From MGML01 sp034416335 (GTDB taxonomy: Bacteria > Chloroflexota > Dehalococcoidia > Dehalococcoidales > UBA2162), in contig DAOULV010000017.1 of the NCBI GenBank assembly GCA_034416335.1, forward strand, positions 6,932 through 70,931: 64,000 nt of DNA, written 5' to 3'. A program made the translations under genes and the position numbers. The notes under the pieces were generated by a model, which was given only the letters and a program-made list of their open reading frames with translations, had not been told where the DNA came from and did no database searches. This document shows, piece after piece, positions 1 to 8,365 of this stretch; the stretch's first letter is position 1, and the number at the start of each line of letters is the position of its first letter.

Positions 1-2030
1 GTCCAGGTACCTACATTGCCCGGGTTATATACGTTGCTGTCAGCGCCTGTCCAGGTTCCGCCTGCACCGGCTTCAATACTAAACGTAGTCCCACCACTGG
101 TAACATCACCGCGGCTGTTATTATGCTGGTCGAACGCTTCGGCCGTATATGTCTGAGTATCGTCAGCGGTAATGGTAGCCGTAGAAGGCGAAACTACTAT
201 ATGATGCAAGGCTCCCGGATTTACCGTTAGGGAGGTGGTATTGGAAACACCGTCCGGATGCGTGACTGTAACTGTCCATACCCCTGTTTTTTCGGCAGTG
301 TAGACGTTACCCGTCCAGCTGCCGCCGGCGGTGGTGTTAATTGAGAAGGTTACTGCGGAGGTGCCGTCCCAGTGCTGTGCCGCACCGTCGTATACCTCAA
401 CGGTAAATGCCTGAGTATCATCGGCAGTGATTGTCGGGTCAGCCGGTGAGATTACCATTGCAACGACGGTACCGCCTTCAACGGACAGATTGGCAGAGCC
501 AATCTTGCCGGCGTAGGTACCGTTTACTCCCCAGGTGCCCACGTTCTCAGGTGTGTAGACGTTAGCTGCCCAGCTTCCGCCGGCACCGGCGTCTATGGTG
601 AATAAGGTCACACCGGTAACGTCCCAGCTGTTCGATGTGGCGTCATAAGCCATTGAGGTATATGTCGCCGTGTCATCGGTGGTAATGGTAGGCGTGGTTG
701 TCGATATCGTTACGTGATCTACGGCACCGACATCGACTTCCAGGGGTGCTGTATCTGTCTTACCCGTAGCGGTGTGAGTACCGGTTACCGTCCAGTTACC
801 CGCTACTTCAGGTGTATAAACATTGGCTGCCCAGCTGCCTCCGGCACTGGCATTTATAGCGAAAGTAGTCCCGCCGGTGACATCACCGAGGTTATTTCCG
901 CCCTGATCGACAGCCGTAGCAGTAAATGTAGCCGTATCATCGGCTGTAATAGTAGGTGTTCCTGTTGTTATCGTTAGTTGATCGACGACGCCAGGATTCA
1001 CGGTTAATGTAGCCGTAGTCGTATTGCCGCTGAGGTTACCGGTCACCGTCCAGATACCCTGCGTCTGCGGTGTATAAACGTTGTCTGTCCAGCTTCCTCC
1101 CGCACCGGCTTCTATGGTGAATACAGTCGAGCCGGTTGCGCTCCAGTTACCTCCCACTGCGTTGAAGGCAGTGGAGGTGTAAGCCTGGGTATCGTCGGCG
1201 GTTATCGTCGCCGATGAAGGTGCAATCGTAATGTGGTCGACCTCACCGTTTTGTACCGTGAGAGTAGATGTACCGGTTTTGCCATCCAGCGAAGCTGAGA
1301 TAACAGTAGAACCGGCAGACACCGAAGTAGCCGTACCGGTCCCGTTAATAGTAGCTACCCCGGGAGTCGCACTGTCCCAGGTAACGGAACTGGTAATGTC
1401 CATCCAGCCGGCGGTGTATGTACCATTAGCGGTGAACTGCTGAGTCTGCCCCAGCGTAATGGTCGGGTCAACCGGGGTTACCGCTATCGATTGCAGTGTA
1501 CCCGGCACAACCTGTACCGTAGCACCGGTCAAAGTAGTACAATCGTATATTGTACTTGAAACCGATACTTCAGTATTTCTCCCATCAAGCAAGTGGAAAG
1601 AGACAGAAGTACCGGCAGATACTGCCAGGGCTTTAAACTGTATATTAACGAAGTCGGTAGTGCCGGGGGTTCCCGCACTGAAAGTCGCTCGGGTGTGGTC
1701 TGCCTTTCCATTAGCGGGATCGTGAGTTGCCATCGGGAAATTCTGATCCCAGGGATTAGTCGCCGGTATGTGAAATGCCTCGAACTGCAGGATGGCAGGG
1801 TCAAAATCGACACAGATAGTGACGCCGTCAACCGCATTGGCTCCGGCCTGTACCTGAACAGTGATATTGAAGCTTTCACCGAGATTCACTGTCGAGCTGG
1901 CAGGCAGCATGACATAGTCGACATCGATACTAGCTGCCGCAGCCTGCTGTGGTGGTGATACGGCAGCCATCGTTAATATCATAAAAAGAGTAGTAAGGAT
2001 GTTTATCAGCCGGTAAAAAGTCTTTCTCAT
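1..2030 (-). CDS. Secreted cohesin-domain protein with Big and Ig-like repeats (C-terminus beyond the window)
   Basis: Reading in from ATG at 2030 the frame stays open to base 1, so at least 676 codons are present and the C-terminus is missing. A GGAAGG ribosome site precedes the start. Residues 1-33 are a signal peptide ending in an Ala-rich stretch. Residues about 34-175 look like a cohesin domain: Val-rich strands, GESFNITVQV, VDFDPAILQF, then TTDFVNIQFKALA. A Big2-like domain follows (DPTITLGQTQQFTANGTY). After it come about five copies of an 85-residue Ig-like repeat with the pattern TITADDTQ, AGAGGSW, NVYTPE, GTWTVTG. The dockerin-bearing gene at 2081-3979 lies 50 bases upstream on the same strand, so the two proteins may bind each other at the cell surface. 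Family assignment is by motif reading; the ligand is unknown. Confidence 0.8.
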   Translation of the reverse strand, partial: MRKTFYRLINILTTLFMILTMAAVSPPQQAAAASIDVDYVMLPASSTVNLGESFNITVQVQAGANAVDGVTICVDFDPAILQFEAFHIPATNPWDQNFPMATHDPANGKADHTRATFSAGTPGTTDFVNIQFKALAVSAGTSVSFHLLDGRNTEVSVSSTIYDCTTLTGATVQVVPGTLQSIAVTPVDPTITLGQTQQFTANGTYTAGWMDITSSVTWDSATPGVATINGTGTATSVSAGSTVISASLDGKTGTSTLTVQNGEVDHITIAPSSATITADDTQAYTSTAFNAVGGNWSATGSTVFTIEAGAGGSWTDNVYTPQTQGIWTVTGNLSGNTTTATLTVNPGVVDQLTITTGTPTITADDTATFTATAVDQGGNNLGDVTGGTTFAINASAGGSWAANVYTPEVAGNWTVTGTHTATGKTDTAPLEVDVGAVDHVTISTTTPTITTDDTATYTSMAYDATSNSWDVTGVTLFTIDAGAGGSWAANVYTPENVGTWGVNGTYAGKIGSANLSVEGGTVVAMVISPADPTITADDTQAFTVEVYDGAAQHWDGTSAVTFSINTTAGGSWTGNVYTAEKTGVWTVTVTHPDGVSNTTSLTVNPGALHHIVVSPSTATITADDTQTYTAEAFDQHNNSRGDVTSGGTTFSIEAGAGGTWTGADSNVYNPGNVGTW

Positions 2031-2080
2031 GATTGCGCCTTCCTTTTATCGGTTATTGGTAAATATATAATCGTTATATA

Positions 2081-3979
2081 TTAAGGAGTTATATCAATCG
2101 GAGATGATTTAAAGAAGTTAGCTTTCAGTAAGTTAAAGTCTGCCAGCGTTACCTGACCACTCCGGTCGAAGTCAGCAACAGGGTCAGTTGAGAAGAAGAC
2201 GGACTTCAGTATGTTGAAATCTGCCAGCGTTATCTGGACATCGTCATTGGCATTGCCCTCGAGGAGCGTTCCCATGTCCACTGCTGTCGAAGGAGCTGAG
2301 ATAGTTACGTTCATATTTACATTAATAAGGGTATGATTGCTGCTGACATATATATCATACGAACCGGGAGTAACACCTGTTACGTTGGCGACAGCCGTGC
2401 TGCCGACCTTGACGGTGGTCTGGTTGAAGCTGTAAATAACATCGCTGGTACCGGGAGTACAGAACTTGACATTCAGAGGTATTACCCAGCCTCCATCAGG
2501 ACGTCCGGGACCTTCCAGGACTACCGATATTTCAACGGTAGCTCCGGTAGTTAACGAAGCGTAGCCGATGGGCAGGTGAGAACCGTCCAGGAGAGACACG
2601 ACGTTCTGGAGGGTAATATCGGGAATGCCTTCTGAATACCACATTTCGTAGGCGCTGGCGGTCTTAACCACTGTAGGAGCACCGATACTGGCTGAAATTC
2701 CACCGTTGCCGTTAATTAACTTAGCATCATCCACTGTCCAGGTTATGCCGTCACTCGATGTTGCATAACCTATGGAACTGCTGGTACCGCTCAGAATATC
2801 TTTAATATTGCTGATATCCGTTCCGAGCAGTTCAATAAAGAAATCATCAAGGTTCATTGTTTTCAGACTGTTCCAGAGGGAAGCAAAAGATAGATTACTG
2901 ATTTCGTTTAACAGGTCTGATACATTGGCGGAAGTGAGGTCAGTTTCGGTACTTGTATACCACATCTCATAACTGCCGCCCGTCTCGATAACACAGGGAG
3001 AGGAAACACTGTCCCAGATACCTCCGCTGGTAGCAGGGAATACCTGTGGATTTACATCTACCCAGGTTTCACCGTCGGTAGAAGTAGCATAACCGATAAC
3101 AGCGGTAGTTCCGTCGAGGATATCCCACAGGTCGGTGGCTCCGAAGTTACCTATATCGGCCAGGATGGCATCCAGGTCCGTCCCGGTCACATCCGTCTTG
3201 AGACGCGTATACCACATCTCGTAACCGGAACCGTTATTTGTAACCGAAGGAGAGAAATAGCTGTCAAGTAATGAACCACTGCCGGAAAGAGCCGAAGGGT
3301 TAACTACGGTCCATGTTATGCCATCGGGTGAAGTAGCGTAACCGATAGACATATCGATACTATGCAGTAAATTTACTATAGCGGTTTTTCTCGCCGCTGC
3401 GTCTCCGGCAAGTCCAGTCTGGAGGTTCTGGATGTCGGTCTGTGTGAGGTCAGTGGTAAAATTGGTGTACCACATCTCGTAGCCGGAGCCGTTATTTGTG
3501 ACGGAAGGAGTGCCTACCCGTTTGTACGTGTCGCCGCTGCCGCCGAGTACCGCGGTATCCACCGTTGTCCAGGTTTTACCGTCGCTGGAGGTAGCGTAGC
3601 CGATGGCTGCATTTGTATCAGCCAGGAGACCAGCCAGTGTAGCGGCATCCAGGTCGCTTAAGTCACTCATTAAAGAATCGAAATCCAGACTGGTTATGTC
3701 AGCGATAATACTGGTTAGATTGAGCGATTTTGCGGCATTTATGTATGATGTGATACTGAGTTCTCCATGCGTGTACCACATCTCGTAGCCGGAACCGTTA
3801 TATGTTACGCTGGCATCTACCACGTATGGTTGATTGTCCAGAGTAATTTCTCCCGAATATACGTCCCAGGTACTTGAGGTTGCCGCTTTGGCTGACGGTA
3901 TCATCAATGATGTGAAACCAAGCACGGAGAATAAGAAAACAGCCGCAATTACAGCCTGAAATTTAAACTTCTTTGACAT
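2081..3979 (-). CDS. Secreted five-repeat (propeller-like) protein with C-terminal dockerin
   Basis: The start is placed at the second Met (3979), which has AAAGGAG upstream; an in-frame ATG at 4000 lacks one. The 632-residue product has a signal peptide (to about residue 33). It then has five repeats ending in GYEMWYT or a variant, each preceded by IGYATS-DG-TW. This resembles glycosidase-type five-bladed beta-propellers of the GH43/GH32 kind. Three repeats carry a helical insert after the MWYT strand. The last 60 residues form a dockerin: two copies of a Ca-binding loop plus helix, NANDDVQITLADFNILK and FDRSGQVTLADFNLLK. Catalytic residues of a glycosidase were not established, so the propeller may only bind. 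It probably shares a transcript with the cohesin protein downstream. Confidence 0.82.
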   Translation of the reverse strand: MSKKFKFQAVIAAVFLFSVLGFTSLMIPSAKAATSSTWDVYSGEITLDNQPYVVDASVTYNGSGYEMWYTHGELSITSYINAAKSLNLTSIIADITSLDFDSLMSDLSDLDAATLAGLLADTNAAIGYATSSDGKTWTTVDTAVLGGSGDTYKRVGTPSVTNNGSGYEMWYTNFTTDLTQTDIQNLQTGLAGDAAARKTAIVNLLHSIDMSIGYATSPDGITWTVVNPSALSGSGSLLDSYFSPSVTNNGSGYEMWYTRLKTDVTGTDLDAILADIGNFGATDLWDILDGTTAVIGYATSTDGETWVDVNPQVFPATSGGIWDSVSSPCVIETGGSYEMWYTSTETDLTSANVSDLLNEISNLSFASLWNSLKTMNLDDFFIELLGTDISNIKDILSGTSSSIGYATSSDGITWTVDDAKLINGNGGISASIGAPTVVKTASAYEMWYSEGIPDITLQNVVSLLDGSHLPIGYASLTTGATVEISVVLEGPGRPDGGWVIPLNVKFCTPGTSDVIYSFNQTTVKVGSTAVANVTGVTPGSYDIYVSSNHTLINVNMNVTISAPSTAVDMGTLLEGNANDDVQITLADFNILKSVFFSTDPVADFDRSGQVTLADFNLLKANFFKSSPIDITP

Positions 3980-4165
3980 AGCTATTCTCCTTTGGAACAT
4001 ACGAAGACTAGTTTAGGAGTCTACCTATCATCTAATAATTTGTAAAGCTTGTCAAGCTTAAATTCGTGTCAAAAGGCTACAAATTTTTAGATTTTTGCAT
4101 TTTTTTCATCATATAAATGATTACGATATGAACATTTTACATAATGCTAACAACAAATTATAGCT

Positions 4166-4858
4166 TTATAATTTTCCAAAACGTCTGTTCTGCCCGGTAT
4201 AATAAACTATGGCTTTCTCAATTTCAGCCCTGTCGAAATCGGGCCAGAGCACTTCTGTAAAATAGAGTTCGCTGTAAATAGCCTGCCAGGCGAGGAAGTT
4301 ACTCAGACGTATTTGACCACCGGTACGGATAATCAGATCGGGGTTGGGAATATCGGGTAGATAGAGATATGAATTAAATAAATCCTCATCAATCTTTTCC
4401 GGTGAAACCCCGTCGGCGACGATACGACGGACTGCATCTAGAATCTCAGCCCTGGCGCCATAATCAAAAGCTATACAAAGCGTAATCCCGGTATTCTTAC
4501 CGGTGAGTCTTATTGCTTTTATTATTTTCTCCTGAAGTGTTGCAGATAATTTCTGGATTCTTCCCATATATAAAACCCGAACATTATTCTCGTGAAGCGA
4601 CTTAACTTCAGAGTCGATAACACTATCGAAAAGACGTATAAGCTCGGATACTTCACGACGGGGTCGATTCCAGTTTTCGGTAGAAAAAGCGAATATGGTC
4701 AGATACTTTATATTATGGTCAGCGAAGGTTTCAACAACATGCCGGATATTCTTGACACCGGCTTGATGGCCTTTAGCGCGAGGCATACCACGCTGCTGCG
4801 CCCATCTTCCATTTCCATCCATTATAATGGCTACGTGCTGTGGTATTGTGCTCATCAT
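4166..4858 (-). CDS. uppS: Isoprenyl (undecaprenyl) diphosphate synthase
   Basis: A 230-residue cis-prenyltransferase that would make the C55 lipid carrier for cell-wall and glycan assembly. The N-terminal MDGNGRWA motif supplies the catalytic Asp and pyrophosphate-binding residues, followed by RAKGHQAG. FSTENWNRP, RTGGQIRLSNFLAWQ and ELYFTEVLWPDF are the other signature blocks, and the length is normal. The usual Glu of RTGGE is Gln here. Two Met codons (4858 and 4855) compete as start. It is transcribed alone on the minus strand, about 165 bases upstream of the dockerin gene, with a long gap before it. Confidence 0.95.
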   Translation of the reverse strand: MMSTIPQHVAIIMDGNGRWAQQRGMPRAKGHQAGVKNIRHVVETFADHNIKYLTIFAFSTENWNRPRREVSELIRLFDSVIDSEVKSLHENNVRVLYMGRIQKLSATLQEKIIKAIRLTGKNTGITLCIAFDYGARAEILDAVRRIVADGVSPEKIDEDLFNSYLYLPDIPNPDLIIRTGGQIRLSNFLAWQAIYSELYFTEVLWPDFDRAEIEKAIVYYTGQNRRFGKL

Positions 4859-5424
4859 ACTATTCCAGCCGTTCCTTTAATCCTGCACATTACTCTTATA
4901 CGTACTTGATTAATGATATATTTCACCATTGCTAATATTATCTTTTAATCTTGTGTCAGGTCAACAACAGGGTCTTGTTGTTATTTCTTGCATTTATCAA
5001 ACAGTTCGCTGTATGAATAATTAATTTATTATCTATCTAAAAAGAATGTGGGTCCATAAGTTTAGAACTCTCCTTATTCAACTCTTCCTATCTTACCAAG
5101 AAAATCTTACAAACGATATATACAGTACCGACCGGAAAGGTGAAAAATCAGAGGACCTTTAAGGCAAGTTCATATCTTGTTGCATGATCTAAAGATAAAG
5201 TGACTGACACAATATAGGGTACTCTTTATCTGTAAAATATACGTAATGTGAATTATAATAGCTGTGAACTTCGTATAATAATAGTACTGTATCGACAATT
5301 ACCGGTAACTTAAAGCTCGGTGAAAAGTCACGGTATATCAGTTGAAGTAATATATAGATATAGATGTAGTGCTGGTGGATAACTGAACTATCGGAAGTAC
5401 CGTGATAAGGTCTAAACAATAAGG
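4859..5424. other. 566-base AT-rich intergenic region
   Basis: It separates uppS (minus) from the CARDB protein (plus), so it must hold divergent promoters. I see no convincing gene. One hairpin is visible at 5136-5160 (AAAGGT paired with ACCTTT). There is no T-tract behind it and I cannot match it to a riboswitch class. The rest is low-complexity AT-rich sequence. Confidence 0.4.
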
Positions 5425-7122
5425 ATGAAGTACAGAACAACAAAAGTGAATGTTTTCAGACGGGTGATAATCGCCCTGATACTCGCAGTATGCGTGATAC
5501 TGGTCGATTCGAAACCGGCGGCCGCGTTGAATGCAAATGACTATTTTAATTATAATTACAGTGTAAGCATTGATAAGACCGAGGTTCAAGAAGGAGAGAC
5601 TTTTCAGGTCTCGGTTACAGCAGCGGCAGTCTGTATACAAGACCTTCCGTTGACATTCACCGAAGCCACTTTTACGGGACGTATCATAGCTCAAAACCTG
5701 GAAAATGGTGCCAGTATAATACTGTATCCGCAATATGTTACGATCGTAAAACCGTTTCCCAGCAAACAAGGCGATGCTGCCCAGGACAGTCAGTCTATCA
5801 TTTTACAGTTTCCAGAGGGAACCGAACCCGGTACTTACTCTATTATCGGAGAGTTAATCAGGGCTAGAGCCAAGTTTTTGTTCATCTGGGTAGACATTAC
5901 GAATTATTTGCCTGCTGCTGAAAGGTCTAAATCAGCCGGTTCGGTCACTTTATTACCGGAAGATGTTACCCCACCACCGGAAGATGAAAGCCCTGCTGAA
6001 CTTATTCCTTCCGATTCCGAACCGGGTATGACGGATATTTCAAGTTACATCGGAACCGACGGCACTTTTTTGAATACCATTATCACTCAATCAATTGATG
6101 GAAAATGTAATCTTACTATAGGCGTCGGTACCAGAGGTCATAACCAGTCAAAAACACGTCTTACCGAAATATACATGCTCGATATGCAGAGTCCCCCAGA
6201 CCCTCCAGTGAATGCACACATCGTCGGCGGAGTTTACAATCTGCTTCCGGAAGGAGCTACTTTCGTTCCTTCAGCGAACCTGACTATCGAGTATACTGAC
6301 TCGGAATTACCACAGGATTTCAATGAGACCGACCTGGTAATATCAATGTGGGACAAAGCGAGCGGTCTGTGGACTGAATTACCTTCTGTAGTAGATTCCA
6401 CTCTTAAAACTGTCACTGCACCTGTCAGTCATTTTACCGCTTTCGCTATACTGGCTTATGACCGGCAGCCTGCCGACTTCACAGTAAGTGAGTTATCGAT
6501 AAATCCGGGTAAGGTGGAAACAGGGGGCGAGGTGGTTGTCAGTGCTCTGGTAACAAACAGCGGCAGTCTCGGTGGCAGCTACGAGGTAGTCCTGAAGATA
6601 GATAGTGAGGTAGAAGATACCAGGCAGGTAACACTGGAAGGCGGAGCAGAAGAGCAGATAATTTTCAAAGTCTCCAGAGACACTGCCGGAACATACAGCG
6701 TGGACCTTAACGGACTCTCGGGGGAGTTCGTTGTATATTCTCCAGCCGGTTTCACGGTAAGTGAGTTATCGATAAATCCGGATGAGGCGGTTACAGGAGG
6801 CGAGGTGGTTATCAGCGCTCTGGTAACAAACAGCGGCAGTCTCGGTGGCAGCTACGAGGTAGTCCTGAAGATAGATAGTAAGGTAGAAGAGACCAGGCAG
6901 ATAACACTGGAAGGCGGAGCAGAAGAGCAGATAACCTTCAAAGTTTCCAGAGACACTGCCGGAACATACAGTGTTGACCTTAACGGACAGTCAGGAGCGT
7001 TCACAATAGTCGAGGAGCCGGATCAGGTTTGGTCTCTTTCCTGGTGGTTGATCGTAGCGATCGCAGCCGGTACGGTAGTAGTTGGATTTCTGCTGTACCT
7101 GATAATCCGCAGGAGAAGTTAA
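5425..7122 (+). CDS. Membrane-anchored extracellular protein with two CARDB-like repeats
   Basis: A 565-residue protein with an N-terminal signal sequence (residues about 12-36) and one C-terminal membrane helix followed by RRRS, so the body is outside and the tail is anchored. The first third resembles an Ig/COG1361-like strand-rich domain (SIDKTEVQEGETFQVSVTA). The middle has a short Pro/Glu linker and a ZU5-like stretch ending TAPVSHFTAFAIL. Residues about 352-530 are two nearly identical 91-residue CARDB-like units. The ribosome site is weak. No enzyme motif is visible; a role in adhesion or envelope structure is inference. Confidence 0.8.
   Translation: MKYRTTKVNVFRRVIIALILAVCVILVDSKPAAALNANDYFNYNYSVSIDKTEVQEGETFQVSVTAAAVCIQDLPLTFTEATFTGRIIAQNLENGASIILYPQYVTIVKPFPSKQGDAAQDSQSIILQFPEGTEPGTYSIIGELIRARAKFLFIWVDITNYLPAAERSKSAGSVTLLPEDVTPPPEDESPAELIPSDSEPGMTDISSYIGTDGTFLNTIITQSIDGKCNLTIGVGTRGHNQSKTRLTEIYMLDMQSPPDPPVNAHIVGGVYNLLPEGATFVPSANLTIEYTDSELPQDFNETDLVISMWDKASGLWTELPSVVDSTLKTVTAPVSHFTAFAILAYDRQPADFTVSELSINPGKVETGGEVVVSALVTNSGSLGGSYEVVLKIDSEVEDTRQVTLEGGAEEQIIFKVSRDTAGTYSVDLNGLSGEFVVYSPAGFTVSELSINPDEAVTGGEVVISALVTNSGSLGGSYEVVLKIDSKVEETRQITLEGGAEEQITFKVSRDTAGTYSVDLNGQSGAFTIVEEPDQVWSLSWWLIVAIAAGTVVVGFLLYLIIRRRS
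6478..7010 (+). repeat. Tandem 273-base repeat inside a coding region
   Basis: Two units start at 6478 and 6751. They encode the two CARDB-like domains of the surrounding gene. The units match over most of their length, and several runs of 30 or more bases are identical, which points to a recent internal duplication or gene conversion. Confidence 0.9.
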
Positions 7123-7180
7123 TTCAGGACAGCCATTCCATATATATAATAGTACGATGTTAATTCGTTTAATTAGATAA

Positions 7181-8041
7181 ATGCTAACATTGGAACAGTT
7201 GCGCTATGATAGTATCGGAGAGATGAAAGAACAACTGATAGTTACACATCCCGGCACAGCACATTTCGACGAGGTGACCGCGATCAGCCTGGTCCTCGCT
7301 GTTTACGATAATGCAGCGTTCCGAATTGAGCGTCGTACACCCACTCAGTCGGAGTTGGAAGATTCCGACGTCTGGGTAATAGACATAGGGAACAGGTATG
7401 AACCTGAGGAGCGTAATTTCGACCACCATCAATCCCTCGACTGCCCAGCGTCTTTCGTGCTGATAGCCGAATACCTGGGACTAAAAGAAGAGCTATCAAT
7501 TATGCCCTGGTGGAGTTTTAAAGATGAGGTCGACCGCTTTGGCCCGCAGAAAAGCTCCGTCAAGTTTAATGCCGGTGATGACCTGGTAAACCGTAATCCC
7601 GTAGAAGACTGGTTTACCGAAATCTTTGCATCCGATGCCAATAGTTTTCTCCCGGGCTTGAAGGACTTCGGTAAGTATCTGATTGCCGAAGCCCGTAAAC
7701 TGAAAACTCAGATAGAAATTCTGAGAAACGGCACCCGGGTGGAAATTTCAGGAGTCCCCGCCATTATCAGTGAGACCAGGGAGACTATCGGACTGGAAGA
7801 ATTCCGTCGACTGGAAGATAATCCTCCCGATATCGTTATATCGCGGGACAGGCGTGATGACGGGTGGCGAATTTTCCGGTATGACGGCGCGGCGGTGGAC
7901 TTAACGCTGATTTCAGATTGTCCGGAGGTGTCTTTTGCACACAAAAGCGGATTCCTGGCCAAAACCGGAGACCAGCTGCCGGTGGACGAACTTATCGACC
8001 TGATAAGTAAGGCGGTTGTAAAGAACGATGAAACCGGATAA
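7181..8041 (+). CDS. MYG1-like (DHH-type) metal-dependent protein
   Basis: A 286-residue protein opening with VTHPGTAHFDEV (residues about 20-31). This matches the THxGxFHxDE block of MYG1/UPF0160 proteins, with Ala-His in place of Phe-His. NFDHHQS at about residue 86 is the DHH-like metal motif. Eukaryotic MYG1 is a 3'-5' RNA exonuclease; bacterial members are not well characterised. The start is uncertain: ATG 7181 has no clear ribosome site, while ATG 7223 follows GGAGAG immediately. It overlaps the next gene by 14 bases, so the two are probably co-translated. Confidence 0.75.
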   Translation: MLTLEQLRYDSIGEMKEQLIVTHPGTAHFDEVTAISLVLAVYDNAAFRIERRTPTQSELEDSDVWVIDIGNRYEPEERNFDHHQSLDCPASFVLIAEYLGLKEELSIMPWWSFKDEVDRFGPQKSSVKFNAGDDLVNRNPVEDWFTEIFASDANSFLPGLKDFGKYLIAEARKLKTQIEILRNGTRVEISGVPAIISETRETIGLEEFRRLEDNPPDIVISRDRRDDGWRIFRYDGAAVDLTLISDCPEVSFAHKSGFLAKTGDQLPVDELIDLISKAVVKNDETG

Positions 8042-8273
8042 TAATTCCGCTCCCGTCGATCCGGAAGTCCTGGTCCAGCTTGCCCGTATGCGAATGCCTT
8101 TCGGAAAGTACAAGGACAGGGTTTTGTGCGACTTGCCGGAACCTTACCTGGCATGGTTCAGTCGCAAAGGGTTTCCTTCCGGGAAACTCGGCATTCTTTT
8201 GCAGACTCTTTATGAGATTAAGATTAACGGCCTGGAGTATCTGCTAAAACCGATTAGGGAACAATCCGAATGA
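8028..8273 (+). CDS. DUF3820-family small protein
   Basis: An 81-residue protein whose core, MRMPFGKYKDRVLCDLPEPYL then WFSRKGFP, is typical of DUF3820. That family is small, of unknown biochemical role, and often annotated as putative quorum-sensing-regulated. It overlaps the end of the MYG1-like gene by 14 bases and is followed by a strong terminator at 8316-8345. Confidence 0.75.
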   Translation: MKPDNNSAPVDPEVLVQLARMRMPFGKYKDRVLCDLPEPYLAWFSRKGFPSGKLGILLQTLYEIKINGLEYLLKPIREQSE

Positions 8274-8315
8274 ATACGTTCCGTTTAGTTAAGGAACTTG
8301 GGGAAATTAGAAATG

Positions 8316-8345
8316 AAAACGGGCAGCTCATAGCTGCCCGTTTTA
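8316..8345. terminator. Bidirectional intrinsic terminator
   Basis: Perfect stem GGGCAGCT/AGCTGCCC with a CAT loop, flanked by AAAA on the left and TTTT on the right. It can end both the DUF3820 transcript (plus) and the fdhA transcript (minus), whose stop codons converge on it. Confidence 0.92.
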
Positions 8346-8365
8346 CATAATATTAAGATTATTAA

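Noticed and set aside
714..1958. Several plus-strand open frames across the first 2 kb
   Set aside because: They are antisense to a continuous secreted repeat protein that has a signal peptide and ribosome site and stays open to base 1.
6478..7010. CRISPR-like or mobile repeat
   Set aside because: The repeat is a two-copy, in-frame protein-domain duplication, not a spacer array.
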